Of a stretch of 64,000 nucleotides of DNA, positions 17,329-25,537 are shown one piece after another (the stretch's first letter is position 1; every line of letters begins with the position of its first letter). The translations under genes were made by a program, and so were the position numbers. Location: positions 4,340,001 to 4,404,000 of the forward strand of contig NZ_CP013909.1 in NCBI RefSeq assembly GCF_001507645.1. The letters are read 5' to 3'. The stretch comes from Hymenobacter sedentarius (lineage in GTDB: Bacteria; Bacteroidota; Bacteroidia; Cytophagales; Hymenobacteraceae). The notes beneath the pieces were generated by a model that saw only the letters and a program-made list of their open reading frames with translations, was not told where the DNA came from and ran no database searches.

Positions 17329-17423
17329 GTTATCCCAAGCCTGCCGAAGCACCCCTACCAGGTGAGTATTTGCCTCGCTGCAACGAAGCGGTAGAGATGC
17401 TTCGGCAAGCCCGAGATGACGCT
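17329..17423. repeat. Degenerate REP-like palindrome
   Basis: The right arm (GGTAGAGATGCTTCGGCAAG with GATGACG) pairs imperfectly with the left arm (CGTTATCCCAAGCCTGCCG). It belongs to the same class as the repeats at 32249-32342 and 41373-41477. It lies between convergent genes. Confidence 0.7.
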
Positions 17424-17457
17424 GGTACGCTTCCCTCCTCGCCCGCTGCTAGCTCAC

Positions 17458-18333
17458 TCAGGGAGTGGCCACAAACCATTTATCGCCGGAGTCGTCCAGA
17501 TTGTGGCCTTCCACTTTGCCCCGGGTGGCGGCGTCGCCGGCGTAGTAGTACAGGGGGCGGCCCTTGTAGGTGAGCTGCTCGCGGGAGGTAGACCCGGTGC
17601 CATAGGGCCCGGTACCCGCGCTCTGCTCGCGGGTAAGAGTACCAAAGTTGCTGGCTGACAGCGTGGACGGCACCGCGGGCGCGCTCATATACAGCGCCGG
17701 CCAGATGGCGGCGCAGCCGCCCGTGCAGTTGGTAGCCTGCGTACTTGAGCTGGTGTTGTCTTTGGCAAAAAAGTACAGCGTGCGGCCCAGGGCATCGGTC
17801 AGGTAGGTTTTGGTGCTGACGGCGTGGGTGGTTTTGTCTTCCACGCTTTTGCTGGCCAGCACCACGCCGTAGCTTGGGTTTACTACGTGCCAGATGCCGC
17901 CAATGCCGTTGCCTCCGGTCTGGCCAGCGGCCTCGCGGGTGTACACGCCGCTCGCGGCCGGGGCGTAGTAGTAGAGCGGCCAGCCTTTATAGGTGGTTTG
18001 CTGGCGGCCGTCGGCGGTGGTTTTGGTGGCAAAGTCTTCGGCTTTCAGGGCCTTGGGCACTTTCAGGTTGGCCTCGTAGTACACGGGCCACAGGGGGTTG
18101 CAGGTGGCGCTGGTGCAGGTATTGGCCCCGTCCACGTCGCGGGCAAAGAAGTAGAGGGTATTGCCGCTGGCATCGGTCATGTAGGTGCCGAGCGTGGCAG
18201 AAGTAGCGAGCTTCACGGTCGCTACAGCATCGGGGTCTTCGGCGGGCGCGTCGCCGTCCTTTTTGCAGCTAACTAAGGCCGTGCTCATCGAGCCGAAGAG
18301 CGCCAGGACCAGCCCAAGCAGCCAGAAGCGCAT
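17458..18333 (-). CDS. Lipoprotein with duplicated Yx(FWY)xxD-type secreted repeat
   Basis: From ATG 18331-18333 the product is about 291 aa: signal with lipobox (LGLVLALFGSMSTALVSC), then two copies of the secreted repeat seen in COG4315-type lipoproteins. Copy one reads LGTYMTDASGNTLYFFARDV, NPLWPVYY and YKGWPLYYYAPA; copy two reads TYLTDALGRTLYFFAKD, AIWPALY and YKGRPLYYYAGDA. Each copy has a paired-Cys region (CTSATCNPLWP, CTGGCAAIWP). The family is periplasmic or surface-exposed and its function is not known. A start at 18360 would add nine residues. It is convergent with the ABC ATPase. Confidence 0.85.
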   Translation of the reverse strand: MRFWLLGLVLALFGSMSTALVSCKKDGDAPAEDPDAVATVKLATSATLGTYMTDASGNTLYFFARDVDGANTCTSATCNPLWPVYYEANLKVPKALKAEDFATKTTADGRQQTTYKGWPLYYYAPAASGVYTREAAGQTGGNGIGGIWHVVNPSYGVVLASKSVEDKTTHAVSTKTYLTDALGRTLYFFAKDNTSSSTQATNCTGGCAAIWPALYMSAPAVPSTLSASNFGTLTREQSAGTGPYGTGSTSREQLTYKGRPLYYYAGDAATRGKVEGHNLDDSGDKWFVATP

Positions 18334-18360
18334 CAAGAAAGATTGTGTTGGTTTTACCAT

Positions 18361-18962
18361 GACGGAGTTGTGTTTAAGCTTTTGAAAAAAGGCGGCTGAA
18401 TGATTCTTGAGCTAAAAAACAGGGCACAAGAAGTCACGTCCTCGGCCATGGGAATGGCGGGGAAGGCAGGCCAGGCTAGGCGCTTGGCCAAATGGAAAAA
18501 GGACGACGAGAACTACCGGTCGGCAGTGAGCGGAGAGCGGCCGGAAGTCGGCGCCGACTTCTGTGCTAACTCCCGGCAAAAAAGCCAGCCAGTGCAACCA
18601 CAGGCAGCGCCGGCGGAAAGCCAGCCAAGCGTGCCTGTTGAGGGTTACATATAGATACTCGGAGGCAGCCGGAAAAAGGTTGTTTTGGTTGGTTTAAAAT
18701 CCTTAAGCAGCCGCATTGCCCAGCAAAAACACAGAGCCAGAGCACACTGCCCCTGGCCCGATTATGGCTAGTCTCAAAGGGCCTTGCACTGAGCTGGCGC
18801 TCTCCCAACCTCATTAGCTTTAACTAATTTTAATAACCAGCACAAACACTTGATATACAGCAATAAAATTTACTAATATTTATGGCTTTCTTGGCACGTT
18901 TCGTGCAAGCTGTTGGTTATACATCCGAACATCAGTTGGACACATTAATAAAAAACACAGCC
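18361..18962. other. Intergenic region with one weak ORF
   Basis: A plus-strand frame of 84 codons (18400-18654) is open, but its codon use does not match the neighbouring GC-rich genes and it matches no family I know, so I do not call it. The last 100 bases before the next gene are AT-rich and probably hold its promoter. An in-frame ATG at 18882 also lies here. Confidence 0.35.
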
Positions 18963-19748
18963 ATGACCGAGGCCACCAAAACCACCAAGGACATTACCAA
19001 AAAAGTTAAAATCGAGAGCTTGGATTTGAGCCGCTCCGACGAGACGCTGGACCTGGCGAAGGACCTCGCTAAGTTCATCAAGGACAACAAGCTCACCACG
19101 AATGTGCAGGGCAAGGAGTTTGTGAACGTCGAAGGCTGGCAGTACGCTGGCTCGCGCCTTGGCATTGTGCCCATCGTGGAGCACGTCATCAACGTGAGCA
19201 GCGACCAGGAACTGAAATACCAAGCCAAGGTGACGCTGTTTGACATCCGCCACCAGCTCACCGTGGGCGCCGGCTTTGCCGTGTGCTCCAATAAGGAGAG
19301 CGGCAAGAAGTTCTACCAGGAATTTGCCATCATGAGCATGGCCCAGACCCGGGCCATCGGCAAGGCGTACCGCAACTGCCTAGCTTGGATTATCCGCGCC
19401 GCTGGCTACGAGCCCACGCCGGCTGAGGAAATGGAGTACAACACCAACACGCCAGCAGCGGCACCCGCTCCGGCAGCAGCTGTAGCCCAGGCCGTGCCCG
19501 CCATGCAGGTAGTTCCCGCCGAAGTGCCGGCAGTAGCCGCCGAGCAAGCCGCGCCGGTGCAGTACGCCACGGCTTCGCAGAAAGAGGAAATCATCCGCTT
19601 GCTCAACCATCCGGTGATTACCCGTCCGGAGAAGACCAAGATGCTGCTCAACATCAACCGCCTCGATGAGGAGCGCGCCGTGCAGGCCATCGCCAAGCTG
19701 CGCAAAGCCATCGACGACCGTGAGAACGGCGAGAAGGCCGCCGCCTGA
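18963..19748 (+). CDS. Conserved protein, possibly ssDNA-annealing-related
   Basis: From ATG 18963 the product is about 261 aa. Its core runs from VEGWQYAGSRLGIVPIVEHV through KYQAKVTLFDIRHQLTVGAG to SMAQTRAIGKAYRNCLAWII and RAAGYEPTPAEEM. The A-Q-T-R-A-x-x-K-A-x-R-N block recalls a conserved region of phage-type single-strand annealing and related proteins, but this is my impression only. A low-complexity Ala/Pro/Val linker (about 165-205) leads to a helical C-terminal domain (ATASQKEEIIRLLNHPVITR, then DEERAVQAIAKLRKAI). An upstream start at 18882 would add 27 residues; 18963 fits the AT-rich leader better. A perfect terminator follows. Confidence 0.65.
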   Translation: MTEATKTTKDITKKVKIESLDLSRSDETLDLAKDLAKFIKDNKLTTNVQGKEFVNVEGWQYAGSRLGIVPIVEHVINVSSDQELKYQAKVTLFDIRHQLTVGAGFAVCSNKESGKKFYQEFAIMSMAQTRAIGKAYRNCLAWIIRAAGYEPTPAEEMEYNTNTPAAAPAPAAAVAQAVPAMQVVPAEVPAVAAEQAAPVQYATASQKEEIIRLLNHPVITRPEKTKMLLNINRLDEERAVQAIAKLRKAIDDRENGEKAAA

Positions 19749-19762
19749 GCTTCGGCTTAATT

Positions 19763-19806
19763 CAAACGAAAAGCCCGGCACCTTGCGGTACCGGGCTTTT
19801 CGTTTG
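19763..19806. terminator. Bidirectional intrinsic terminator
   Basis: CAAACGAAAAGCCCGG pairs with CCGGGCTTTTCGTTTG around a short loop, closely after the stop at 19748. Similar A/T-rich flanks on both sides allow it to serve both strands. Confidence 0.85.
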
Positions 19807-19969
19807 ACCCTTTTTAAAAGGGCGTTGGGCTGAAATTATCCTAAGCATTGATAATAGATGCCTAGCGGTTTGCAGGTGGTGCGCACCAGAGCGAAGTCCC
19901 TACGTCTCACCCTAGAATAGACCAAGCGCCCGATTAACCTTGCAAAGCAACCGGGACAACTCCTGGGTT

Positions 19970-21244
19970 TTATTCTTTGCTCACCCTCACCATTTTTTCT
20001 TGCCCCTGAGCTGAAATAATGCGCAGCAGATAAGTGCCGGGCAGCAGCGCACTGGTATCCAATAGGTCCAATCCAGTGGCACTGGCAGTCTGTTTCCAGC
20101 AGACTTTTCCTGTTACGTCGGTCAGCGTGAGCTGACTGCCCGTGCCGGCTCCGCTAACGGTGAGCAGGTTGGCGGTTGGGTTGGGAAAGGCCGTGGCCGT
20201 CTGGCTGGCAGTTGCCCCAAAGTGCACTGCCCGCACCTGGCTATAGGAGAAAGTACTGTCGAGGTCCGTACTCCGCAAGCGGTAATAATTGACCTCGGAA
20301 GTCGCCCGCGTATCAACAGCGCTATACTGTTTAGGGGAAGTACTAGTGCCAGCAGCTGCCACGTCGGCAACGGTATGCCAATCGGCGATACCAGTACTGC
20401 TGCGCTCCACCCGGAAACTTTTGCTGTTGTGCTCGCTGGCGGTGGCCCACTTGATGAGGGCATGGCCATTTTGATTCGCCACCATGAAACTCGTCAGGGT
20501 GACTGGCAGAGGTGCGTTGATATCCTGTATCGCAACGGTGTTTGTGACCATATCAATGGCACCTGCCGTAGTCAGGGCGCGGCCGTAGAGTGTGGCCCCG
20601 GTGTGAAAGCTGATAGCCCCATGCGCTAGCAGCGTCCCGCGGAAAACAGAGTTGGCGCCCAGCGTAACTGCCCCCTCGACCTGCCAATAAACGTTGGCCG
20701 CAGAGGCTCCATTAATCAGCTTAACATGGGACAAGTCCCCAGTGGTTAATGCACCGTTCAGCTTGATGATAAAAAGCGCGTTGGGGTTATTCTGCGCATC
20801 CAAGACCAAGTCACCCGCCAGCGTTGTGGCGGCCCCCAGGCAATACACGTTGGGCGTGAGTACCTGAGGAGCTCCAACCGGTCCTCCCAACACGGTTAGG
20901 GAGTTATCCGCACAAGTAATGGCGGACATTTGGCCGTAGGCCACGGCCACATCTGTCGCGGCTTGCGTCGCGTAGGCATCGCCGGTGCCGCTGTTTCCGA
21001 CATATACTGCTCCTCCAATTACGGTTCCGGCCGGAGCCCCCCCGAAACCAGTTACCGGGGTGGAGCCCGTGCCCACATCGCCTGTGACAACGGTGGCCCC
21101 GGAGTTGTCGAGGCGGCCCACAGCCGTGAAAACCGCGAAGGTTGAAGTAACGCCCAGGGCAGGAGCCACTACTTGCCCCATGCTGGTTTGGGGTAAGGCC
21201 GAAAGCGAAGTGAGAGCGCCTAGTAAGAGTAGTATTTTTTTCAT
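19970..21244 (-). CDS. DUF3494 ice-binding-type protein with T9SS sorting domain
   Basis: From ATG 21242-21244 the product is about 424 aa: signal peptide (MKKILLLLGALTSLSALPQT), then a DUF3494 domain at about 30-220. Its hallmarks include FAVFTAVGRLDNSGATVVTG, DVGTGSTPVTGFGG, NALFIIKLNGALTTG, NVYWQVEGAVTLGANSVFRG and TLLAHGAISFHTGATLYGRA. A linker with LPVTLTSFMV precedes an immunoglobulin-like region, and the C-terminus is a type A T9SS domain (AFPNPTANLLTVSG to YLLRIISAQGQEKMVRVSKE). DUF3494 proteins include ice-binding and ice-structuring proteins; some may act only as adhesins. It should be exported to the cell surface through T9SS. An ATG 78 codons upstream gives a non-signal N-terminus and is rejected. 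Confidence 0.9.
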   Translation of the reverse strand: MKKILLLLGALTSLSALPQTSMGQVVAPALGVTSTFAVFTAVGRLDNSGATVVTGDVGTGSTPVTGFGGAPAGTVIGGAVYVGNSGTGDAYATQAATDVAVAYGQMSAITCADNSLTVLGGPVGAPQVLTPNVYCLGAATTLAGDLVLDAQNNPNALFIIKLNGALTTGDLSHVKLINGASAANVYWQVEGAVTLGANSVFRGTLLAHGAISFHTGATLYGRALTTAGAIDMVTNTVAIQDINAPLPVTLTSFMVANQNGHALIKWATASEHNSKSFRVERSSTGIADWHTVADVAAAGTSTSPKQYSAVDTRATSEVNYYRLRSTDLDSTFSYSQVRAVHFGATASQTATAFPNPTANLLTVSGAGTGSQLTLTDVTGKVCWKQTASATGLDLLDTSALLPGTYLLRIISAQGQEKMVRVSKE

Positions 21245-21414
21245 GATAGCAGTGTTGTAGGAATGGAAAATATGGTCACGTCGGAAAGGGTACTCGGCGG
21301 CTGAGTTAGCCATTGCCGGTAACCATAGTTGTTTTAAGGAGCAGTTATTTAGTGTTTTAGAACCTTCGATAGACTTGTACGCCGGAGTTGCGGGCCAGCC
21401 TGTGCTCCCAAACA

Positions 21415-21955
21415 TTAAGGCTGCGGCACGTGGGCCTTGCTCACGTGGAGTTGTGCTGCGGGTGGGCCCGCACAAATTGATGGTGCCCCAAAGGCGGCAG
21501 TTGCGCTGAAGCTTCTAGCCTCGAATACTTGGCCCGCAGCGTCTACAACTACCCCAGCGGGCTGGTCGCGGGCTGAGCGCCGGCGCCAACTGCCCATTTC
21601 CAGCGGCTGCCTGCGCAGGCTTGGCCACGAATAAGTTGCTCCGACCCTGGCTGGCCCAAGGGGTGATACGGAAAGCTGCTACTTCACTGAAAAATCTTGC
21701 TTCTAAGAAGTTTACTGCAGCGTAGCCCGTGATGTCTTTAACTTGGATATTACCAGCACCCGTCGAATGGGCGCCCTGCTTGCCCACGGGACTTTGGGCC
21801 CGAACGTGCCGCGCCACCAGCAACAACGAGAATAATACGACCAGTGCAACTATTTTTAGCAAGTTGATATACTGCACGTTGTATACTTTGCCAGTAGTTG
21901 ATTTGCCGGGCAGGTTAATCGAACGATAAGCAATTGGCGTAAAGGGTAGATTCAT
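21415..21955 (-). pseudogene. SBBP beta-propeller repeat protein, truncated and frameshifted
   Basis: The 5' part encodes a signal peptide (LLKIVALVVLFSLLLVARHV) and one decayed propeller-like repeat (DITGYAAVNFLEARFFSEVA, then SQGRSNLFVAKPAQ). The frame is then lost, and a second repeat appears in another frame (VVVDAAGQVFEARSFSATAA, then FGAPS). The D-x-x-G-N-V-Y-x-x-G-x-F pattern is that of SBBP repeats found in large Bacteroidota secreted proteins that normally carry many copies and a T9SS domain. Only two copies remain and there is no C-terminus, so this is a remnant. Confidence 0.55.
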
Positions 21956-22019
21956 TCGGTGACGCGGAAGAGTATAGGGACAAATGTATCTGTCACCCTT
22001 CCGGTTACTCCGTAAAAGT

Positions 22020-22038
22020 CCTACCCTAAATGCGGTAG
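22020..22038. promoter_or_regulatory. Copy 1 of the CTACCCTAAAT motif
   Basis: CTACCCTAAATGCGGTAG resembles the two motifs upstream of the kinase gene. It lies just past the end of the receiver gene, so a regulatory role is uncertain. Confidence 0.35.
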
Positions 22039-22048
22039 CCAGCCTGCT

Positions 22049-22468
22049 CTAGGCCTCTGGCTGGCCGGTTCTTGCTGCTGCTTCCGCCCGCAAATCAGCC
22101 AAAATGGTCTGTACGAGTTCTTCGTCCAGGGGCTTGTGAATGATGCCGGCTACGAGGGCGCAGTCTTGTGCTCTGGTCGTATCGGCCAACGCCAGCGAAG
22201 AAGTGAGCAGGTAGATTCGGCAGCGGCCTTGCAGCGCGGCCGCATAAGGAGTCAAAGCCATCAGAAAGCCCCACCCATCCAGCACCGGCATATTCAGGTC
22301 CAGAAAGATAACCCGGGGCACCGCAGTGGCTATGCGCGGCACCAGGTAGGCGAGGGCCTCTTCGGCGGCGGTGAACGCCCGGATGTCATCGGCAAATCCC
22401 TCCGTCCGCAGCACGTGCTCGGTCAGGAAAAGGCTGATAGGGTCCTCGTCGATAAGGTAGGTGCGCAT
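22049..22468 (-). CDS. Single-domain response regulator
   Basis: The 139-aa product is a lone receiver domain: LIDEDPISLFLTEHV with the acidic pair, phospho-acceptor Asp in VIFLDLNMPVLDGWG, the Thr/Ser switch in YLLTSSLA and Lys in IIHKPLDEE. There is no output domain, so it probably passes signal by protein contact or phosphotransfer. It starts one base after the stop codon of the PAS kinase upstream, so the two form an operon. Similar kinase plus short receiver pairs are common in Bacteroidota. Confidence 0.92.
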   Translation of the reverse strand: MRTYLIDEDPISLFLTEHVLRTEGFADDIRAFTAAEEALAYLVPRIATAVPRVIFLDLNMPVLDGWGFLMALTPYAAALQGRCRIYLLTSSLALADTTRAQDCALVAGIIHKPLDEELVQTILADLRAEAAARTGQPEA

Positions 22469-22469
22469 G

Positions 22470-24347
22470 CTAGTGCCGGTCGAGGTGAATCAGAAACCGG
22501 GTCCCAAAATTCAGGTCGCTGGCCACTTCAATCTTGCCGCCCATTGCTTCCACGTGGGTTTTGACCAGGAACAGGCCGATGCCCCGGCCGCGCTGGTTGG
22601 TGTGGAAGCGCTTATAGAGCTGGAATACGTCGGAACCCGCCTTAAACATGTCGAAGCCGGAACCATTGTCGGTAAAGCTGATGGTGGGCCCCCCATGGTC
22701 TCCGGGCTCGCAACTGATATCCACTTTCAGCGGGCGCGCGGCGAAGCGGTACTTGATGGAGTTCGACAACAGATTATAGAAGATGCTGTAGAGATAGGCG
22801 CGGTTGCCGTGCACGACAAGGCCCGCCGCTATGTCGAGGTTAACCCGGCCGCCGCATTGCTGCAACGCCTCATCCAGGTTGTTCACCGCTTGCGCGCACA
22901 CGTCCACCAGCGGCATCGTTTCCTGCGCCTGAATGTCCTGCTTATCCCGAATGGACAGCACCAGGTTCAAATCCTTGAGTACCTCATCGGCCTGGCCCAT
23001 GCTCTCGCGCAGGTGGGCCAGCGAAACCGTAAACGCCTCGCTGTTTTTATCCACTTTGGTGAGCATTTTGGCCAGGCCCAGGGCATTGGCCAGGGGCCCG
23101 CGCAGGTTGTGGGAAATGACGTAGGTGAACTGCTGCAAATCGCGGTTGTGCCGGTACAGGTCCTGGGTCATTTTGGCCTGGCTGGCCTCGATTTCCTTGC
23201 GGTAGTTGATGTTTTGCATCAGGGCCACGAACTGGGTCAGCTCGTCGGCGTCGTTGTAGATGGGGGTGATGTCCATGGCCAGCCACAGCTTTTGCCCCGA
23301 CTTCTTGTAGTTGAGGATGGTCACCGAAAAGGGCTTCCGGCGCTTCATCCGCTCGCGGATGCGCTGCACCATGGCCGGGTCGGTTTCGGGCCCCTGGAGC
23401 ATGGCTCCCGGCCGCTGGCCCAGCATCTCGGCCAGGGCGTAGCCCGTGTGTCGGGTAAAGGCGGCGTTCACCCATTCGGTGCGCCCCTGCGCGTCGGTGA
23501 TGACGACGCCGTTATCGGTGCCCTGGGCCACCAGGGCCAGCAGCTTGAGCTGTTTATCTGCCTCCACCCGCTCGCTGATGTCCGAGAAATAGATGGATAG
23601 CCCGGTGGCAGAAGGATAGGCTTTGAATTCCAGCCAGCGGCTTTCACGCGCAAAAAAGGTCTCGAATTGTACCGTTTTTCCAGTTTCGAGCGCCTGCTCG
23701 TATTGCCGGCGGTAGGTGCCGTTCGCTTCTTCGGGGAATAATTGCCAGATGTTTTTCCCCAGGCTTTGCTCCCGGCTCAAGTTAATGAGCCGCTCAGCTT
23801 CCCGGTTGATGTAGGTCAGGTTCCAGTCCTTATCCAGCGAAAAAAATGCATCCGTAATGCTTTCCAAGGTCGTGGTGAGCGCCGTCGCCTGCTGCTTGAT
23901 CAGGTTCTGCGCCGCGGCCATCTCCGTGATGTCTTCCGCCGCCACGTGCAGCCCAATAATCCGCTCCTCCACCACCAGCGGTATTTTGTTCACCTTCAGG
24001 TATTGCTCGCCGTACTGGCCCTGCACCGTTACCTCAAAGTGCACTTTATGGCCGCCGATGGCTTCCTTAAATTTCTCCCCAAACAGGGCCCGTACTTCGG
24101 CCGGCAGGAAATCGTGCAGATGCTGGCCAATGACTTCGTGCTTGGCTTTGTGGAGAAAGGTCAGGAAGGCTGGGTTGATGTCCAGCACCAAGCCGTTGAT
24201 GTCCTGAAATACCGCCAGGGTGGGGTTGTTTTCGAACAGCAGCCGAAACCGCTGCTCGCTCTGGGCCAGCTCGAAGCGGTTGTGCGCATGGCCGGACTCT
24301 TGCTTCAGCATGTCGTTGTCGTCGCGGTGGCCCATGGGTGCGTTCAT
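22470..24347 (-). CDS. Multi-PAS sensor histidine kinase
   Basis: From ATG 24345-24347 the product is about 625 aa without membrane segments. Three PAS domains are visible: residues 25-145 (SEQRFRLLFENNPTLAVFQD), 150-275 (LESITDAFFSLDKDWNLTYI) and 280-400 (DNGVVITDAQGRTEWVNAAF, with the flavin-type block RPGAMLQGPETDPAMVQRIR). The H-box is FTYVISHNLRGPLANALGLA, and the ATPase domain has LLSNSIKYR, FTDNGSGFD and RGRGIGLFLVKTHVEAMGGK. The third PAS resembles LOV/PYP-like domains, but the LOV cysteine motif NCRFLQ is changed to PGAMLQ, so light sensing through the flavin adduct is unlikely. Its partner is the receiver at 22049-22468. Confidence 0.9.
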   Translation of the reverse strand: MNAPMGHRDDNDMLKQESGHAHNRFELAQSEQRFRLLFENNPTLAVFQDINGLVLDINPAFLTFLHKAKHEVIGQHLHDFLPAEVRALFGEKFKEAIGGHKVHFEVTVQGQYGEQYLKVNKIPLVVEERIIGLHVAAEDITEMAAAQNLIKQQATALTTTLESITDAFFSLDKDWNLTYINREAERLINLSREQSLGKNIWQLFPEEANGTYRRQYEQALETGKTVQFETFFARESRWLEFKAYPSATGLSIYFSDISERVEADKQLKLLALVAQGTDNGVVITDAQGRTEWVNAAFTRHTGYALAEMLGQRPGAMLQGPETDPAMVQRIRERMKRRKPFSVTILNYKKSGQKLWLAMDITPIYNDADELTQFVALMQNINYRKEIEASQAKMTQDLYRHNRDLQQFTYVISHNLRGPLANALGLAKMLTKVDKNSEAFTVSLAHLRESMGQADEVLKDLNLVLSIRDKQDIQAQETMPLVDVCAQAVNNLDEALQQCGGRVNLDIAAGLVVHGNRAYLYSIFYNLLSNSIKYRFAARPLKVDISCEPGDHGGPTISFTDNGSGFDMFKAGSDVFQLYKRFHTNQRGRGIGLFLVKTHVEAMGGKIEVASDLNFGTRFLIHLDRH

Positions 24348-24904
24348 TAAACTAAGTTCTGGTTGCCCCGGGACCAACCAGGGGCGCGTGGGCACGCCTC
24401 CTAACTGGAAGCAACACCGGTTTAAGCCCGAAACGGAATAAGCCGTTCAACAGCAGAAGGGCTGCCAGGCAAAGGTCTGGTAATCCAAGTGCGCAATTGC
24501 ACAAAGCATCTACCCTAAATTCGGGTCAGGCCACGCCGCTTATTTCTGCCAAAGCCAACCGTATCGGCGAACCTGCCGTTAGCTGAACATTCATGCCGGA
24601 AACCCCGCTCATCCCCAGTTTCATAGTTAAGCAAAAGTAAGGTTAATTCCTCAAGGATAACCGCCAGGACCACGGCCCGCACCCTTACGCGCCGTTTCGG
24701 CATGGACACCCGCAAATAGGGTAGGAAATGAGCCTACTCCCCTTTGGGGTTCAGCCTACCTTCGCCAGATATCTTCCAAAGAACTTATTAGCGGTTTCTA
24801 TCACGCGGTAAAGCAGTTGGCTCCCGTAGCAATGGAGCAAAAGGGCACGTCCGAAAGAGAAGAGTAAAAAATAATATATTATTCATTAAGTACAGAAATT
24901 AGGT
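24348..24904. promoter_or_regulatory. Divergent regulatory region with repeated ACCC-N7-GGGT motif
   Basis: This 557-bp region separates the PAS kinase (minus) and the NarL-type regulator (plus). It contains CTACCCTAAATTCGGGT at 24510-24526 and, on the opposite strand, CTACCCTATTTGCGGGT at 24708-24724. Each is an inverted repeat of ACCC and GGGT. A nearby GGGG/CCCC palindrome (CTCCCCTTTGGGGT) lies around 24738-24751. I infer an operator of a two-component regulator, perhaps the NarL-type protein next door. No real ORF is seen here. Confidence 0.45.
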
Positions 24905-25537
24905 GTGGTGTCATTATTACTAGGTATTGTGGAGGATGACCTGAGCGTGCTCGAATCTCTGAGGAATTATTTCAGTCAACAACCGGAAATCTGCGAGGTG
25001 CTGGCGGCCGATTCCATCGAGGACCTGCTGGAGCAGCTGGACGAGGCATTGGTGCCGCAGGTGCTGCTGCTCGACATTGGCCTGCCCGGCATCAGCGGCA
25101 CCGAGGCCCTGCCGCTGCTAAAGGACAAATACCCCGCCATGGAGGTGATAATGCTCACGGCCTACGAGGACGTGGAGCACATTTACCAGGCGCTCTGCTG
25201 CGGCGCCACCGGGTACATGGCCAAGTTTACGCCACTGGCGCAGCTCAAGGAAGCCGTGCTGGAAGTGGCCCGGGGCGGGGCGCCCATGAGCCGGGCCATC
25301 AGCCGAAAGGTGCTCTCGCACTTTCGGCCCACGCCCACCACGCACTCCGATTTGCTGACCCCGCGCGAGCGGCAGGTCCTGCAGGGCATCGTGGACGGGC
25401 TCAGCGACAAGGAAATCTCCACGCGCCTCGATTTGTCGACGCTCACCATCCGCACCCACGTCAAGCACGTATACCGCAAAATGCAGGTCAACAGCCGCAC
25501 GCAGCTGCTCAGCCAGCACCTGCGCGGGCTGGTTTAG
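24905..25537 (+). CDS. NarL/LuxR-family response regulator
   Basis: The 210-aa product has a receiver domain (GIVEDDLSVLESLRNYF, phospho-acceptor Asp in VLLLDIGLPGISGTEA, MLTAYED, MAKFTPLAQL) and a LuxR-type DNA-binding domain (LTPRERQVLQGIVDGLSDKE, then IRTHVKHVYRKMQVNSRTQL). The start is GTG at 24905, since no ATG fits the conserved N-terminus. The K-P pair usual after the last strand is replaced by K-F, a mild deviation. It faces a HisKA_3 kinase with which its stop codon overlaps, and such kinases normally pair with NarL-type regulators, so this is the probable cognate pair despite the convergent layout. Confidence 0.92.
   Translation: MVSLLLGIVEDDLSVLESLRNYFSQQPEICEVLAADSIEDLLEQLDEALVPQVLLLDIGLPGISGTEALPLLKDKYPAMEVIMLTAYEDVEHIYQALCCGATGYMAKFTPLAQLKEAVLEVARGGAPMSRAISRKVLSHFRPTPTTHSDLLTPRERQVLQGIVDGLSDKEISTRLDLSTLTIRTHVKHVYRKMQVNSRTQLLSQHLRGLV

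Noticed and set aside
18400..18654. 84-codon plus-strand ORF
   Set aside because: Weak codon bias, no family, no conserved context; could be real but unsupported.
22470..24347. Third PAS domain as a true LOV photoreceptor
   Set aside because: The flavin-adduct Cys of the N-C-R-F-L-Q motif is replaced (P-G-A-M-L-Q).
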